From: Skeletonema tropicum
Taxonomy: Eukaryota; Bacillariophyta; Thalassiosirophyceae; Thalassiosirales; Thalassiosiraceae
Assembly: GCA_037178625.1 (NCBI GenBank)
Contig: CM074127.1
Span: 3,658,001 to 3,722,000, forward strand
DNA length: 64,000 nt
Direction: 5' to 3'
Shown here piece by piece: positions 44,611-56,712 of this stretch (positions are counted from its first letter, which is position 1; each line of letters starts with the position of its first letter). Position numbers and translations under genes: made by a program. The notes below the pieces were generated by a model. It did not search any database and was not told the DNA's origin. It worked only from the letters and a program-made list of their open reading frames with translations.

Positions 44611-45444
44611 CTACTTGTCTCCAAGTAATTCAGGTCCAGCCGGACTTACAGTGTTACATTTCGGACAGCGAACCAACGATGCAGATTTATTACAGCGCAA
44701 TAGGCAACCACAGTTGTTTTCACTAGAGTTCACACAGTAAACAATTCTTGTGTTTGGATCACACGATTCAATGCCCTCTTCATACGTTCCATAAACAAGT
44801 TCGCCATCAGAAATACCACCGACACGATCTCGACTCCACTTTGGCACGATATCCAGGAAGCTATGAGGTAAAGGAGGTGGAAGAAATCCGAGTTCTCTTG
44901 GATTTGTTGTTGGGTTTTGATCAAGATTAAGTTGATCAAGTGGTGGAAGTGGTTGCGTTGGTGGTAGATCATACTTTGTGTAGGTCTCTTCCATGTCATA
45001 AAAACTGTGAATTGATTCTTCTAGCTGCACTTCTATTGGCTCATCTCGCTGCTCCTGTTCTTGTTTTTGTTGTTGTTGCGCCACATGTTCTTTACACAAA
45101 TTAATTGCCCATTCATAATTTTGCTGTCGTTTTTCTTCACTCGTCCCATCAGGATCAAACTTGAGCGAGTCATCTTCCAACTCTTTGTCCCATCGTATTT
45201 TTTGCATTTCCTCTATAGAATTCATTACTTGCCGACCAGTGTTTGGATCGATACGAAAAGATTCATCTGTATTACTGAATCTCCTGATATTGTGTCCTTC
45301 TGCGACCGATTGTAAAGACGGTCCTCTCAAAAGAGATGATGCACCTGAACGGCTATACCGATCAATTTTTGTGTGTACACTTGCCAATGTGCTGCTTCTG
45401 CGTCGGCGAGCAGCACGCTCTTCTGCAGTGTAGGATCGGCTCAT
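44611..45444 (-). CDS. Protein with a C-terminal zinc-ribbon-like motif
   Basis: Single exon, 277 aa, beginning MSRSYTAEERAARRRRSS. The N-terminal half is basic then charged, with a Gln-rich stretch (~120-145). The C-terminus carries CVNSSENNCGCLLRCNKSASLVRCPKCNTVSPAG, an LSD1-like or LITAF-like zinc ribbon. PPTQPLPPLDQL (~165-180) is a Pro-rich linker. Function unknown. The motif is related to that of the gene at 26860-28941. Confidence 0.7.
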   Translation of the reverse strand: MSRSYTAEERAARRRRSSTLASVHTKIDRYSRSGASSLLRGPSLQSVAEGHNIRRFSNTDESFRIDPNTGRQVMNSIEEMQKIRWDKELEDDSLKFDPDGTSEEKRQQNYEWAINLCKEHVAQQQQKQEQEQRDEPIEVQLEESIHSFYDMEETYTKYDLPPTQPLPPLDQLNLDQNPTTNPRELGFLPPPLPHSFLDIVPKWSRDRVGGISDGELVYGTYEEGIESCDPNTRIVYCVNSSENNCGCLLRCNKSASLVRCPKCNTVSPAGPELLGDK

Positions 45445-45980
45445 TGTAGCGTTTCTTTTTTCGACACAAGTTGATGACAGATTACTTTTTTCTCTATCGC
45501 GAAATAATTCGTTGTGATTAAAGAACGGTAGTAGTATAGAAGGTTGGTCGATAGTTTCTCTACTATACAGTTTCTGCGGCGGAAGGCTTAATAGAAGTAG
45601 TAGGGAGGTCGAGGCGAGGTTGATAGGTGTAGCTGGATTGGTAAAGTAGATTGGTAGAGGTTGGTTTATAATATAATATATTCATGGCCGGCAGGTTCGG
45701 TTCATGGTTCACTTTGATTGTACATAGGCCATAGATGTAGTCGTACGGTATATGCAGATATGTATGTAATCAGCGTATTTAGATCCCAAGTGACCGGAAT
45801 CCGTGTGACCGTGACCGCTGTGGCGCCGTGTTCATTTCATTTTTTGCACTCGAGCTCACTTTTTCTATCTGGACGATGACCAGAGTGGGCTGATATAATA
45901 CTACCACACTTTTTGCCTTCGATAACCAACCACTCCTTTCCCAATCGGTCTTCCTTCTACCGGAGCAGCTCATCGATATC
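45445..45980. other. Divergent intergenic region
   Basis: 536 bp between the starts of the zinc-ribbon gene (minus) and the translocase gene (plus). No further feature seen. Confidence 0.5.
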
Positions 45981-48098
45981 ATGGCGAACCATGATCCCTT
46001 CCCAATGCGGTCTGCAGAAGCTCAGGCTCTCGCATCATCTGTCCAATCCGGAGACGCCGATGACCAAAATAATGATGCTGCCTCATCATGGCACAAAATG
46101 GGTACGACGGTCTCGCAAAGCCTTCCCAAAATCATGAGACGAGGTGGCGACTCTAACAAGGAGGCGTTGGTGAAGGGTAGGAAGAAGACAAGTGGTCGTA
46201 AAAATAAAAGTGCGGCTGCTGGAGAGGAAAGCATCTATGACCAAGATGACCTCGACGAAGTGCAGGGAATCAGTGATGACGATGATGAAGAGAATGGTGA
46301 CGATGATAATGAAGGCGGCGATGATTTCATTGATACTCCTCTTCGAGATAATTCTCGCATGCTCCGTCCAGAGGATGTAAGTGATCTGCCCCGTCCCATT
46401 GGTGCACTTGTGTTGTGTCTACAGGGATGTTATTTCAGCACTCGACGAGTGGCCAAGAATGTTCATCGTTCAGTATATGGAGATACTTTTCCGTGGGATG
46501 ACTTCATCCGTACTATGGTTCTATCGTCGACATTGTTTGTTATGATCGGTGGGTATTGGTTGTTGAGATCTTTGAAAGACGCTGTGTTGACAGCTCTTTG
46601 TGGTGTAGAGTCTATTCCAAAGGCCAAGATGTTAAGTGTCTTTGTTGTATTGGGAGTCGTGGCGGTGTATAATCATTTGCTGGATGAAAAATCAGGATTT
46701 CGAAAGGAGCAATTATTCTACGTCTTTGGTACATTCTATGGCGTTCTTTTCGCGGGCATTGCGTTTTTGTTGAATCATCCGACGATTGGTTTGCCGAATC
46801 AGACTGAAGACCCAGCGCGTATTCTTGGTTGGGTTTCATATTGCGGCATTGAGTCCTTTGGAAGTGTAATGGTGTCTTTGTTTTGGAGTTTTGCCAACTC
46901 GAACTTCAATTTGAAGCAAGCAAAGCGTTCCTATGGGGTGATGGTTGCGACTGCGCAATTAGGTAGTATTTTGGGACCAACTTTTGTGAATAGCTACGGA
47001 CACTCACTAGGAATTCCGACTTGCTATATGGTGGGAGCAGTGTGTATGATGACACTTCAATTAACAATGTGGACGTATGTCAAAATGTTTGGCGTTGTAG
47101 AAGATGCACCGAAAGCAGTTGACGCTGTCGAAAAGAAGGACGATCCCAAGAAGGGTAATAAGGCAGGAATCCTTGAAGGTATCCACTTGTTTGTGGAACA
47201 TAACTATGTGAAAGGAATCTTCGCGATATCTTGCCTGTTTATGGTAGAGGTCACTATTGTTGATTATACGATGAAAGTGCTTGCACGGGAACACTTTGCT
47301 GAAGAATTCCCTTGCCTCCCTTTCGATGAAACTACTGGTGAAGCAATGGCTTGCTGGAACACTGAGACTAACTCAGCAGTAGGCTTGTCTACGGATGCTA
47401 TCAAATCATTCACAACTTTCATGGGTTTCTTTGGTCAAGCGACAAATGGTCTCAGTTTCTTGCTTTCGTTTTTTGGAACTTCCGCAGTCATTCGATACCT
47501 TGGCTTGCGCATGACTTTGCTGCTATTCCCGTCAATTTGCCTTATTGTCATCGTCACAGTTCGGATGTACCCGACATTAAATGTTGTCTTCGCCGCGATG
47601 ATGATTCTCAAAGCTAATTCATATGCATTGAATAATCCAACAAAAGAGATGCTTTATCAACCAACAAGCTCAAACGTAAAGTATAAAGCAAAGAGCTGGA
47701 TCGACATTTTTGGTGCACGCGGAAGTAAGGCATTGGGTTCAGTTGTTACGAACGCCTTCTCGACATCGGCGGTGGAGTTGATCGATAAAGGAAGTCTTGT
47801 TGGAATGTGTGTTGCGAGTTTCTTGATTTGGAACGCTAACTTTATGGGGAAGAAATTCGAGGAATACACCGAGACGGGATACATAGTGGGCGAGACTAAT
47901 GATGAAGACGTTGATTTTGATGCAGGAGGGTACACTGAGGTGAATGGGAAGTCTAGCAATGTAGAGATGGCCAGTAGACAAAATGATGACAGTGAAACGT
48001 CATGCGCCTTTTATGATGATGATGAGATTGGCGAGGAGGAGGAAGGACAATCACTCTCTGGTGGCGAGGATGAAAAGCATATAGTAGCGACAGTTTGA
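45981..48098 (+). CDS. ATP/ADP translocase (NTT/TLC) family nucleotide transporter
   Basis: Single exon, 705 aa. The TLC domain (~160-630) has about eleven membrane segments: [26 protein letters not shown] is the signature start of the family, and [30 protein letters not shown] and [24 protein letters not shown] are typical later blocks. The N-terminus (~150 aa, acidic) has no signal peptide, unlike plastid NTTs of diatoms, so this paralogue probably sits in another membrane. The C-terminal tail is acidic. Exchanges ATP/ADP or imports nucleotides; substrate cannot be predicted. Confidence 0.93.
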   Translation: MANHDPFPMRSAEAQALASSVQSGDADDQNNDAASSWHKMGTTVSQSLPKIMRRGGDSNKEALVKGRKKTSGRKNKSAAAGEESIYDQDDLDEVQGISDDDDEENGDDDNEGGDDFIDTPLRDNSRMLRPEDVSDLPRPIGALVLCLQGCYFSTRRVAKNVHRSVYGDTFPWDDFIRTMVLSSTLFVMIGGYWLLRSLKDAVLTALCGVESIPKAKMLSVFVVLGVVAVYNHLLDEKSGFRKEQLFYVFGTFYGVLFAGIAFLLNHPTIGLPNQTEDPARILGWVSYCGIESFGSVMVSLFWSFANSNFNLKQAKRSYGVMVATAQLGSILGPTFVNSYGHSLGIPTCYMVGAVCMMTLQLTMWTYVKMFGVVEDAPKAVDAVEKKDDPKKGNKAGILEGIHLFVEHNYVKGIFAISCLFMVEVTIVDYTMKVLAREHFAEEFPCLPFDETTGEAMACWNTETNSAVGLSTDAIKSFTTFMGFFGQATNGLSFLLSFFGTSAVIRYLGLRMTLLLFPSICLIVIVTVRMYPTLNVVFAAMMILKANSYALNNPTKEMLYQPTSSNVKYKAKSWIDIFGARGSKALGSVVTNAFSTSAVELIDKGSLVGMCVASFLIWNANFMGKKFEEYTETGYIVGETNDEDVDFDAGGYTEVNGKSSNVEMASRQNDDSETSCAFYDDDEIGEEEEGQSLSGGEDEKHIVATV

Positions 48099-48210
48099 AA
48101 AGCTTGTCATGATTTAGACAATAATAATTTAGATATAATATAAACCCTATTTACTGTGTAGAGATTTCACTTGTGTAGGACATGAATAGTCTGAACTTGA
48201 GCGACTTAAC

Positions 48211-49315
48211 TCAGACCGTGGTTTCAGGATGAGGGATTGGAGGAACTTCGGGTACTGGCACAAAAGGATTTGTTTTCAAATCCAACTCCAACGATTCTTG
48301 TTTGGCATCTTCCATGAGTTTGTCAACTGCAGCGTAAGCAACTTTCTCGCAGTTCGGCTGTTTATCTCCACTCACTCCAACGCCTCCCATGCAGATTCCG
48401 TTGGCCATGAGAGGGACTCCTCCGCGGGAAATGTCAGGGAAATCCTGCAGCTGAGATGAGTTCCTCTGAAACATACATGCTGCCTTGGCTTTTGTGATGG
48501 CTAGATCAAATGAAAGAGAGTTGGCTCCTTCCAATCGCTTCACTATCATGGGTACTCCTTCAGCATTTACAATTGCTATTGTAACCTTGAAATCGTTGTC
48601 TCGAGCTGCCTTCTCGGCAGCGTCCATCGCAATAGATGCTGAAGAATCATCAAGCTTGAGATGAAGGTTCACATTAACTGCTGCCTCTGCGAGGTTAACT
48701 TTCTTTTCAACTTTGGGTCGCTTCGGGGTCTTCTCCTTAATATCACCATGGCTTACTCTCTTGGTGTGCAATTCACCCAGCATCGCCTGCAACTTCTGGC
48801 GGTATTCCAACTCCTTCTTCATTACGAAATCGATATCTCTACGGTCAGAGAGTGGTCTGAAAAGACGAAGAAGTTCCTCGCAGCTCCTATTGCTCTTGTT
48901 AGGCTTTGCGTTTGGGTCGCGTCTCATGAGCTCTTGCACAACTATATCCTTGTTTGCGCTCAATTTGCGGACCCATCCCCCGCCACCTAGCTTTCGATTG
49001 GCCAAGAACTCGTTGTATGGAAAACATGTCTTTATATTGAAATCTTGCATACAATCTGTCGCCATCATCAACTGTTAAAGAACAAAAAGAATATGAGCAA
49101 TGCTTCAGAGTCTGCATGCAGTTCAGGTATGTTTCGTTCGGCCAAATATAGCAAACCAAGAATAAACTTACGATGTATGCCATTTGTTTCTCTTGATCGA
49201 CATTCGCCTCGAAGAAGAGCTCAAATTCTCCCCCGCCAGCAACATTGACTTCGGGCAGCTCTGGTACCGTGACTGCGTCCATTTTGACAGCAACAGAGAC
49301 AGAGGGCATTTCCAT
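48211..49315 (-). CDS. Protein with HbpS/GlcG-like domain (DUF336)
   Basis: Exons 49172-49315 and 48211-49071 give 334 aa; GT-AG, phase 0. N-terminal half (~1-170) is not recognised: GGGEFELFFEANVDQEKQMAYI, then helical, charged stretches. The C-terminal half (~180-310) matches the HbpS/GlcG fold (AIAMDAAEKAARDNDFKVTIAIVNAEGVPMIVKRLEGAN, KAKAACMFQRNSS, GGVPLMANGICMGGVGVSGDK). Members bind heme or corrinoid-related cofactors or act in glycolate/diol metabolism. The fusion to this N-terminal part is unusual; function inferred only. Confidence 0.75.
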
Positions 49316-50316
49316 TGGTAGATAGGGCTGATGCGGGCGGCTTTCGGCCGTTAGTGCACGTGATTTGTGTGGTGAGGTTGAAATGTTGCGGGGCGGGCTG
49401 TTTTGTGGTGGAGATGAGCAGCCAAGCAACGCAACGGCGGAAACCCTTCTTTTTGCGTGTTCAGGGTTGTTGGCGGTTGGCGGGCCCCCTTAACTGTACC
49501 CCCAGGGGTAAACAGGCAAAAATAGAATGGGGTAAAATCCCAACTGAGCTCTCTACATATCTCTAGAGAAGTATCGTACCTCAGATGCACTATAAATAAT
49601 ATCCCTCCCTTAGGTAGGGGGTGAAAATTTGGACTCTCTCTCGCTCTCTAAATAAAAGGAAAGTGATCCTCAGCCAGGCTTGCTGAATTTGAATGAAGTT
49701 CGAGTGACATAAGAAGTGCTGCGCGTTCGTTCCGTGCGTCCGTCAATCACGAGAAGTACAAAGCCTCCAAAGGAACCTACTACTTACAATTCTACGGTAA
49801 ATAATGTCTAGAAACTACGAGCCTTTTCAAGCACACCATCAATAGATCCCACACCAGGAACTCTGAATTGAGCGGAATCCTTCTTTCCACCACCCTTTCC
49901 GCCTGTGCCCTCTGTTGCAGCAGTTACCCATGCCTTGCAGTCAACATCCTTCATACCCTTGGGAGCAAATGCAATGACGAGGAAACTGTCTGCCCTTAAC
50001 TGTACCCCCAGGGGTAAACAGGCAAAAATAGAATGGGGTAAAATCCCAACTGAGCTCTCTACATATCTCTAGAGAAGTATCGTACCTCAGATGCACTATA
50101 AATAATATCCCTCCCTTAGGTAGGGGGTGAAAATTTGGACTCTCTCTCGCTCTCTAAAAAATAAAAGGAAAGTGATCCTCAGCCAGGCTTGCTGAATTTG
50201 AATGAAGTTCGAGTGACATAAGAAGTGCTGCGCGTTCGTTCCGTGCGTCCGTCAATCACGAGAAGTACAAAGCCTCCAAAGGAACCTACTACTTACAATT
50301 CTACGGTAAATAATGT
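49316..50316. other. Intergenic, mostly tandem duplication
   Basis: 49316-49486 is the HbpS-like promoter. 49487-50501 is a 506-bp tandem duplication described separately; it copies the last 185 nt of the AlaRS coding region plus its 3' flank. Confidence 0.7.
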
Positions 50317-50501
50317 CTAGAAACTACGAGCCTTTTCAAGCACACCATCAATAGATCCCACACCAGGAACTCTGAATTGAGCGGAATCCTTCTTTCCACC
50401 ACCCTTTCCGCCTGTGCCCTCTGTTGCAGCAGTTACCCATGCCTTGCAGTCAACATCCTTCATACCCTTGGGAGCAAATGCAATGACGAGGAAACTGTCT
50501 G
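49487..50501. repeat. Head-to-tail 506-bp tandem duplication
   Basis: Copy 1 is 49487-49992 and copy 2 is 49993-50501. They look identical except for three extra A in an A-run (copy 2, ~50160). Both begin cccttaactgtacccccagg and end gaggaaactgtctg. Confidence 0.95.
49808..49992 (-). pseudogene. Duplicated 3' tail of alanyl-tRNA synthetase
   Basis: Copy 1 of the duplication repeats the final 61 codons and stop of AlaRS (stop at 49808-49810). It lacks everything upstream, so it is a non-functional fragment. Confidence 0.9.
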
Positions 50502-53325
50502 CACTCTCGTCAGCAGAGACAAGGAGAAGAGCCTTGTCCTTAACCTTCTTGCCGTATGCAGTTGTGACTGCCTTGGCTACCTTTCCGTCAAGTCCGAAAT
50601 CGCATCTGACAACGACCTTGTTTCCTTCAGCCGCGCCGGCAGCTTCAACAACTTGATCACAAACCTTGGAAGTCTGTTCTGCGGCGTGCTTCTTCTTCCA
50701 TGCAACTACTTGCTTTCCGAAAGCTCCTATTGTCTCTCGAAGTTGCATCTTCTTAGCAGCAGAAATTGACAGACCTTCCAACTCAACTGTGAGGAGTTTC
50801 ACTTGTGCCTCAAGTTCAAGGCCGTCAAGTTTTCCAGCCTCCGTTACCTTAGCTTCGAATTCATTCGCGGCAGCAGTAGCAATGGCAGCATCCTTCATTG
50901 TGACACCTGTAATACGACGGACACCCTTTGCAATACCTTCCTCGCTTAAGAGAACAAAACCTTCAGCTTCGGAAGTGTTCTTGAGATGGGTTCCTCCACA
51001 AAATTCAACACTGTATGAGTTCCATTGACCATCTTGAGGGTTCTCCAAAATGGAAGTTATGGGTGTTGGAGACACAGCGACAACACGGACAGGGTCGGGA
51101 TATACTTCGCCGAAAACAGCACGTAGCGATGAGATTTTCTGCGCGGCATCCAAAGGAGCAACGAAGTTATCAACAGGAATGGCAGAGGTGATTTGACCAA
51201 CGCAAATTTCTTCTACCGCAGCAAGCTGTTCTGCGGTTAAGGGCCCATTCCAAGAGAAATCAAACCTTAACTTGTTCTCGTCAACAAGTGAACCCTTTTG
51301 ATCAACAGTGACGCCATGCTGATCTTCAGTTGATTTCGTGACAAGAACATCCTTGAGAGCGAAGTTGAGAATGTGTGTCATTGTGTGGTTGGCAGCAATT
51401 GGTGCACGACGCACGTAGTCAACGCAGCATGTTGCTGTGTCTCCAACTGCGACAGTACCTTCCGTAACTTCTCCCAAGTGGAGAACGAAGCTTCCATAAA
51501 TTTGGGTGTTGTTGATTTGAATTGTTGCACCAGAACTAGTTTTGATTGATCCAATGTCATAAGTCTGTCCACCTGATTCTCCGTAGTAGTTTGTCTTGTC
51601 TAGCACAACTCCGATGGCTCCATTCTCTTTCGAGATACTGTCGACAAAGCCGATTCCATCTTCTGTCTCGTTTCTTCCAATGAATAATGCCTTCACAGTG
51701 CAGCCCTCAAGATCTTCATTCCATACGTATTTTGCAGAATCATCAGTTGCGTCAACACCTTTTCCTACCAGGCAAGAAGTCTGTTCAGCGACAAGACGCA
51801 TGTCTTTGCCTGATCCGCCAGCCATCTTTTCCAGGTATGCTGCTTGACTGAGCTCTTTCTCTTCCTCCATCTTTGCATCGAAGCCTGCCATATCCAACTT
51901 TAGTCCACGTTCTTCACACATGAGTTCCGTCAAATCGACTGGGAACCCCATTGATGTGTACAAAAAGTGGGCATCCTCGCCAGAGAATACATCCGTACAT
52001 CCTTCACATCGTTTCTTGAATTCAACAATTCCCTTGTCAACAGTTTTGGAAAAGGACTCTTCCTCCTCACGGATAATACTGGTAACTAAATCTTCCTTCT
52101 CTCTCAATTCAGGGAAAGTATCACCCATTAGTTCCACCAAAGTGCGCACCAGTTTGGCAAAGAAGCCCAATTCAGCGCCCAAGTTCTGCCTCCCGTATCG
52201 AACAGCACGACGCAAAACTCTTCGGAGGACATACCCTCGTCCATCATTTGAAGGTACTGCTCCATCAGCAATGGCAAAAGACAAAGTTCGAACGTGATCT
52301 GCAACTACTCGGTATGCCATGTCAATAAATTCAGGATCCTCTGCTTCAATCTTTCCGGCATAAGGACGAGCACCTGTGATCTTTTGGATAGCATCAAATA
52401 ATGGGATGAAGATGTCGGTGTCGTAGTTGGAGTCCACTCCTTGAAGGATGGATGTGAGGCGCTCAAAACCCATACCAGTATCAACGTGCTGGGCAGGAAG
52501 AGGGCGCAGGGAGCCATCAGCTTCACGGTTGAATTGAATGAAAACGTTATTCCAAATCTCAATGACATCAGGAAGATCTGCATTCACTAGTTCGGCGGCA
52601 TCACGGTTTCCGATTCGGTCGTAGTGGATTTCCTACGCAGCACAGCGATGAGATGAGCATGACGACAATGAATAAATAAATAGTATGAAATAATGAGGTC
52701 AAAACTCATGTATACTTACCGTGCATGGACCGCAGGGGCCAGTGGCTCCCATTTCCCAAAAGTTATCCTTAGCATCGAATGGTAGAACCCTTTCAGCAGG
52801 TAGAAATTGCAACCAAATTTCCCTTGCTTCATCATCACAGGGTGTCGACTCGTCTCCGCCAAAATAGGTAGCATACAGCCGATTGGGGTCGAGCTTGAAC
52901 TCTTCAGTGAGGCACTTCCATGCCATTTCAATTGCTTCTTTTTTGAAGTAGTCTCCAAAAGACCAGTTACCAAGCATCTCAAAGAAAGTGTGATGGTACA
53001 CATCCTTTCCTACGTCATCCAAATCATTGTGCTTTCCACCGGCACGGATGCACTTTTGAGTGTTACAGGCACGCTTAAGAGAAGCCATTTTCAAGGAGGG
53101 ATCACATGTTCCCAAAAACAGAGGCTTGTACTGGTTCATGCCTGCATTGGCGAACAACAAAGTGGGATCGTCATGTGGAACGCAAGGACTGGATTTCCAG
53201 AAAGTGTGTCCATTCCTCTCGAAGTACTTAATGAAAGTGGAGCGGACTTTGTCCATCGGCCACTCTGGGTGGGTAGCAAACTTGGTTTTTTCCTCTGACA
53301 TGGTGCTAGCGGCAGTGTTTGCCAT
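50317..53325 (-). CDS. Alanyl-tRNA synthetase
   Basis: Charges tRNA-Ala. Exons 52720-53325 and 50317-52632 give 973 aa. Start ATG 53325 ([16 protein letters not shown]). Class II core: [78 protein letters not shown]. The editing domain has [11 protein letters not shown] and [15 protein letters not shown], the zinc/editing residues. A C-terminal C-Ala region follows. The same frame is open upstream to ATG 53508, adding 61 Arg-containing residues ([18 protein letters not shown]...), a possible organelle presequence made by alternative initiation. AlaRS is commonly dual-targeted, but this is inference. Confidence 0.95.
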
Positions 53326-53676
53326 GGTCTTTATCAACACGGTTTGTGAAGTAGTAGTGGGTGCGTGTTGAAAGTTCCAAAGGAGGAGATGGAATTCAAT
53401 TGAGGTTGGGGACGGACGATGACAGACTTCCGGCTGGAACCGCACACCAAGCAACCCGAAAAACCTCTGCTCGCTCCTCCTCGCTCGATCATAGAGTACC
53501 CAGGACAAAAGAGATCATAGACTGGGCTCTACCTCTAGGACGGTCCTCAGGAATAGAAATGAAAACTGAGATGAACTATAACCGATTATCTAATACTTCT
53601 TTATGTTGATACTTGTTCTATAGAGTTTGCGCAGTTAGTCGTTTGCAATCTTGTTTGCAATCTATAGCGTCGCAAC
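53326..53676. other. Intergenic, AlaRS 5' flank
   Basis: 351 bp; includes the possible upstream AlaRS start (53508) and the enolase 3' UTR. Nothing else seen. Confidence 0.5.
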
Positions 53677-55405
53677 TTAGCCCATCCAAGAAGTTGTTCT
53701 GAAACCCTTGCCAGCGTAAACCGTATTCTCAGCACCAAGCTCTTCCTCAATACGCAAAAGCTGGTTGTATTTAGCCAACCTCTCTGAACGGCAAGGTGCA
53801 CCTGTCTTGATCTGGCCCGTACAAAGACCAACAGCCAAATCAGCAATGTAGGTATCTTCTGTTTCTCCACTCCTGTGACTGGTCATGACGCCCCATCCAG
53901 CTTGTTTTGACTTCTTCACTGCATCAATTGATTCCGAGATAGATCCAATCTGGTTCACCTTGAGCAACAAGCAAGTGCATGCCTTCTCGTCGATGGCACG
54001 CCCAATCTTTTCAATGTTGGTCACAGTAAGATCATCTCCAACCACCTGGAATGCCTCTCCATTCTTCGCAGTGAACTTGGACCAGTTCTCCCAGTCATCT
54101 TCATCAAAAGGATCCTCGATGGTAACAATGGGGTAGTCAGCAGCTAGAGACTGGTAAAGTTCGCCAAGTTCATCTCCAGAAATGATGTCTCCGTCATACT
54201 TGAAGTCAAGATCATACTTGTCCTCGCCCTTGACACGGAACTCTGAAGCAGCTACATCCAAACCAATGGTACACTTATCTTCATACCCAGCTTTCTTCAA
54301 TGCCTCCATAATAAGCTCGCACCCTTCACGGTTGTCACAGGGAGGCGCAAAACCACCTTCATCTCCAATTAGTGTAGCATCTCCTCCAAACTTGGCCTTG
54401 ATAATCTTACCGAGGGTATGGTAAACCTCACATCCAATTTGCATGGCCTCAGAGAAGCTTTCAGCGCCAGTGGGGATAACGAAATACTCTTGGAAAGCAA
54501 GCTTGTTTCCAGCATGACTTCCTCCGTTGATAACATTGAAGCAGGGCACAGGCATAGTGTATTTCTCGTTATCATTGCCAGCAAGTTTGGCGTAGTGAGC
54601 GTAGAGAGGCAAATTGTTGGCAGCGGCACCAGCCTTGGAGCAGGCAAGTGAAACACCAAGGATGGCATTTGCACCCATATTATTCTTGTTCTTAGTGCCA
54701 TCGATCTCAAGCATCTTATCGTCTACAGCTCTTTGATCAGCGGGATCCATACCAATAACAGCAGGTCCCAAAACATCATTCACATTAGCAACAGCCTGCA
54801 AAACACCCTTTCCAAGATAGCGGCTGCCTCCATCACGAAGCTCGCATGCTTCGTAAGCTCCAGTGGAAGCACCAGATGGAACAGAGGCAACAAATTTACC
54901 GTCTTCGGTGCAGAGTTCCACCTGTAGACGTTGCAAAGAAGAATTGATCGGTTGGTAAAATGTTCATTCATTAGCATTTCATTTTGGTGCACATACTTCT
55001 ATGAAAACAATCATTAAAAAGATGCAATCCAACTCACTTCAACGGTAGGATTTCCACGAGAATCCAAGATCTCACGAGCTTTGACACTGCTGATTTTAGC
55101 CATATCTAATGTAGTAGAGATACGAGTGTTTCTAGCGCTGGGTGCAGTGAAGCCGTAAGCTTGTCCTGGATATTTTGGAATGGTATAATAATGACAAACG
55201 TTTGAGATCGGATTGATTCAGAAAAAGTGCATCATTTTGCAAATGCAACGGCAAAGCAATGCGAAGACATAATGAAATGACGTTTTTCCAAACCGTCACG
55301 ATGCAGGCACAAGATATGTGGTACAAGAGCAGATGATGCTGTTAATTCGACATTGAACTCACCGATTGCGATAGCAGCAAGAGTAAAGGCGCTGTATTTG
55401 ACCAT
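53677..55405 (-). CDS. ENO: Enolase, plastid-targeted
   Basis: Converts 2-phosphoglycerate to phosphoenolpyruvate. Exons 55363-55405, 55038-55165 and 53677-54921 give 471 aa. The start [20 protein letters not shown] is a signal peptide, with [10 protein letters not shown] giving the ASAFAP-type plastid motif. The mature enzyme begins [21 protein letters not shown]. Catalytic and metal residues sit in [38 protein letters not shown] and [12 protein letters not shown]. It lies head-to-head with phosphoglycerate mutase. A plastid enolase lets 3-phosphoglycerate be drawn to PEP inside the plastid, a feature reported to differ between diatoms. Confidence 0.93.
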
Positions 55406-55697
55406 GGTTATAAAGTGTTGAAGAAGTATGCAAACAATCTCCGAGTGGAACAAATGTGAGGAATGTGCGGAATGCAATTATTGGACGGCAGAGAACGAAG
55501 ACATCAGCAAATAAGATCCTTTGTGCGTACCATACCAGAGCTACGTCGGAACTCGTGGACGGAAGATCTTGAATTTGAATCTCCAACCTCCCGGAGGAGC
55601 GTTTTTTTTTCTATCTGCAACTACAACAACATGGGTAGCAACATCAAGCTTGCGCGTTCATGTCATAATAATCATTGGTTACATAACAAAGATAGTA
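55406..55697. promoter_or_regulatory. Shared promoter of enolase and phosphoglycerate mutase
   Basis: Only 292 bp separate the two divergent start codons. It contains a 9-nt T-run at 55607 and no recognisable TATA box that could be assigned to one side with confidence. Confidence 0.55.
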
Positions 55698-56712
55698 ATG
55701 ATGAGATCTGTTTTCCTTCTCTGCTCCCTTTCCACGGTGGCTGCTTTTGTAGCCCCAGGACGCCACACTTCGCTTCAAAGGAGCATCGTCAACAGCGACA
55801 CCTCTCAAAGTGGTACCTGCACAGAGCTATTCTCTCATAAACTTGTGCTTGTGCGTCACGGTGAATCAGAATGGAATGATCTGAACATCTTCACTGGTTG
55901 GGCTGATGCAGCTCTGAATGAAAAAGGAGTGCAGGAAGCAAAACAAGGTGGAAAGTACTTGAAAGAAGCTGGATTCACATTTGATGTTGCCTACACAAGT
56001 GTGTTGAAGCGTGCTATTAAAACTTTGTGGCTTGTATTGGAAGAGATGGATTTGATGTACATCCCAATTGTAAGTTGTTGATTTCTGGTGTGATGAAATG
56101 CTAGTTTTGCTGTGATATTCACACCATTTCTCATCTTTCTTTATTCATCAATGATATATCAATGATATTATGTTACGGTAGGTAAACACTTGGCGTCTCA
56201 ACGAGAGGCATTATGGAGGTCTTCAGGGTCTCAATAAGCAAGAGACAGTAGACAAACATGGTAAAGATCAAGTCCTAATCTGGCGCAGGTCATATGACAT
56301 TCCACCTCCTGAGTGTGATGAGTCAAGTGAATACTATCCTGGTAACGATCCACGTTATGCTAATGTTGACAAAGCTGACTTGCCTTTCACTGAGAGTTTG
56401 AAGACTACTGGTGAGCGTTTCATGCCTGTTTGGGAAAACGAAATTGCCCCCGCAATCAAGTCAGGAAAAAAGATATTGATTGCTGCTCATGGCAATACAC
56501 TTCGTGCGCTTGTGAAGCATCTTGATGGAATTTCGGAAGAGGAAATTTGTGGCTTGAATATTCCTACTGGAGTTCCATTGGTATATGAGTTAGACGATGA
56601 TCTGAATGTGATTCCAAATGAAAATGCAATTGCTCCTCTGAGAGGTTTGTATTTGGGTGACTTGAATGATGTAAGAGCAAGGATTGAAGGAGTGGCAAAC
56701 CAAACAAAGTGA
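55698..56712 (+). CDS. PGAM: Phosphoglycerate mutase (cofactor-dependent), plastid-targeted
   Basis: Interconverts 3- and 2-phosphoglycerate. Exons 55698-56069 and 56182-56712, 300 aa. [23 protein letters not shown] is a signal peptide plus AAF-VAP plastid motif. Histidine-phosphatase signatures are [20 protein letters not shown] (phospho-His loop), [13 protein letters not shown] and [13 protein letters not shown]. The length matches bacterial-type dPGM plus the presequence. Two ATGs are in tandem at the start. Forms a divergent pair with enolase, the next enzyme of the pathway. Confidence 0.94.

Noticed and set aside
15240..55405. HSP90 and enolase both start MVKYSA
   Set aside because: Six-residue match at a signal peptide; most likely convergence or chance, not shared ancestry of the leader.
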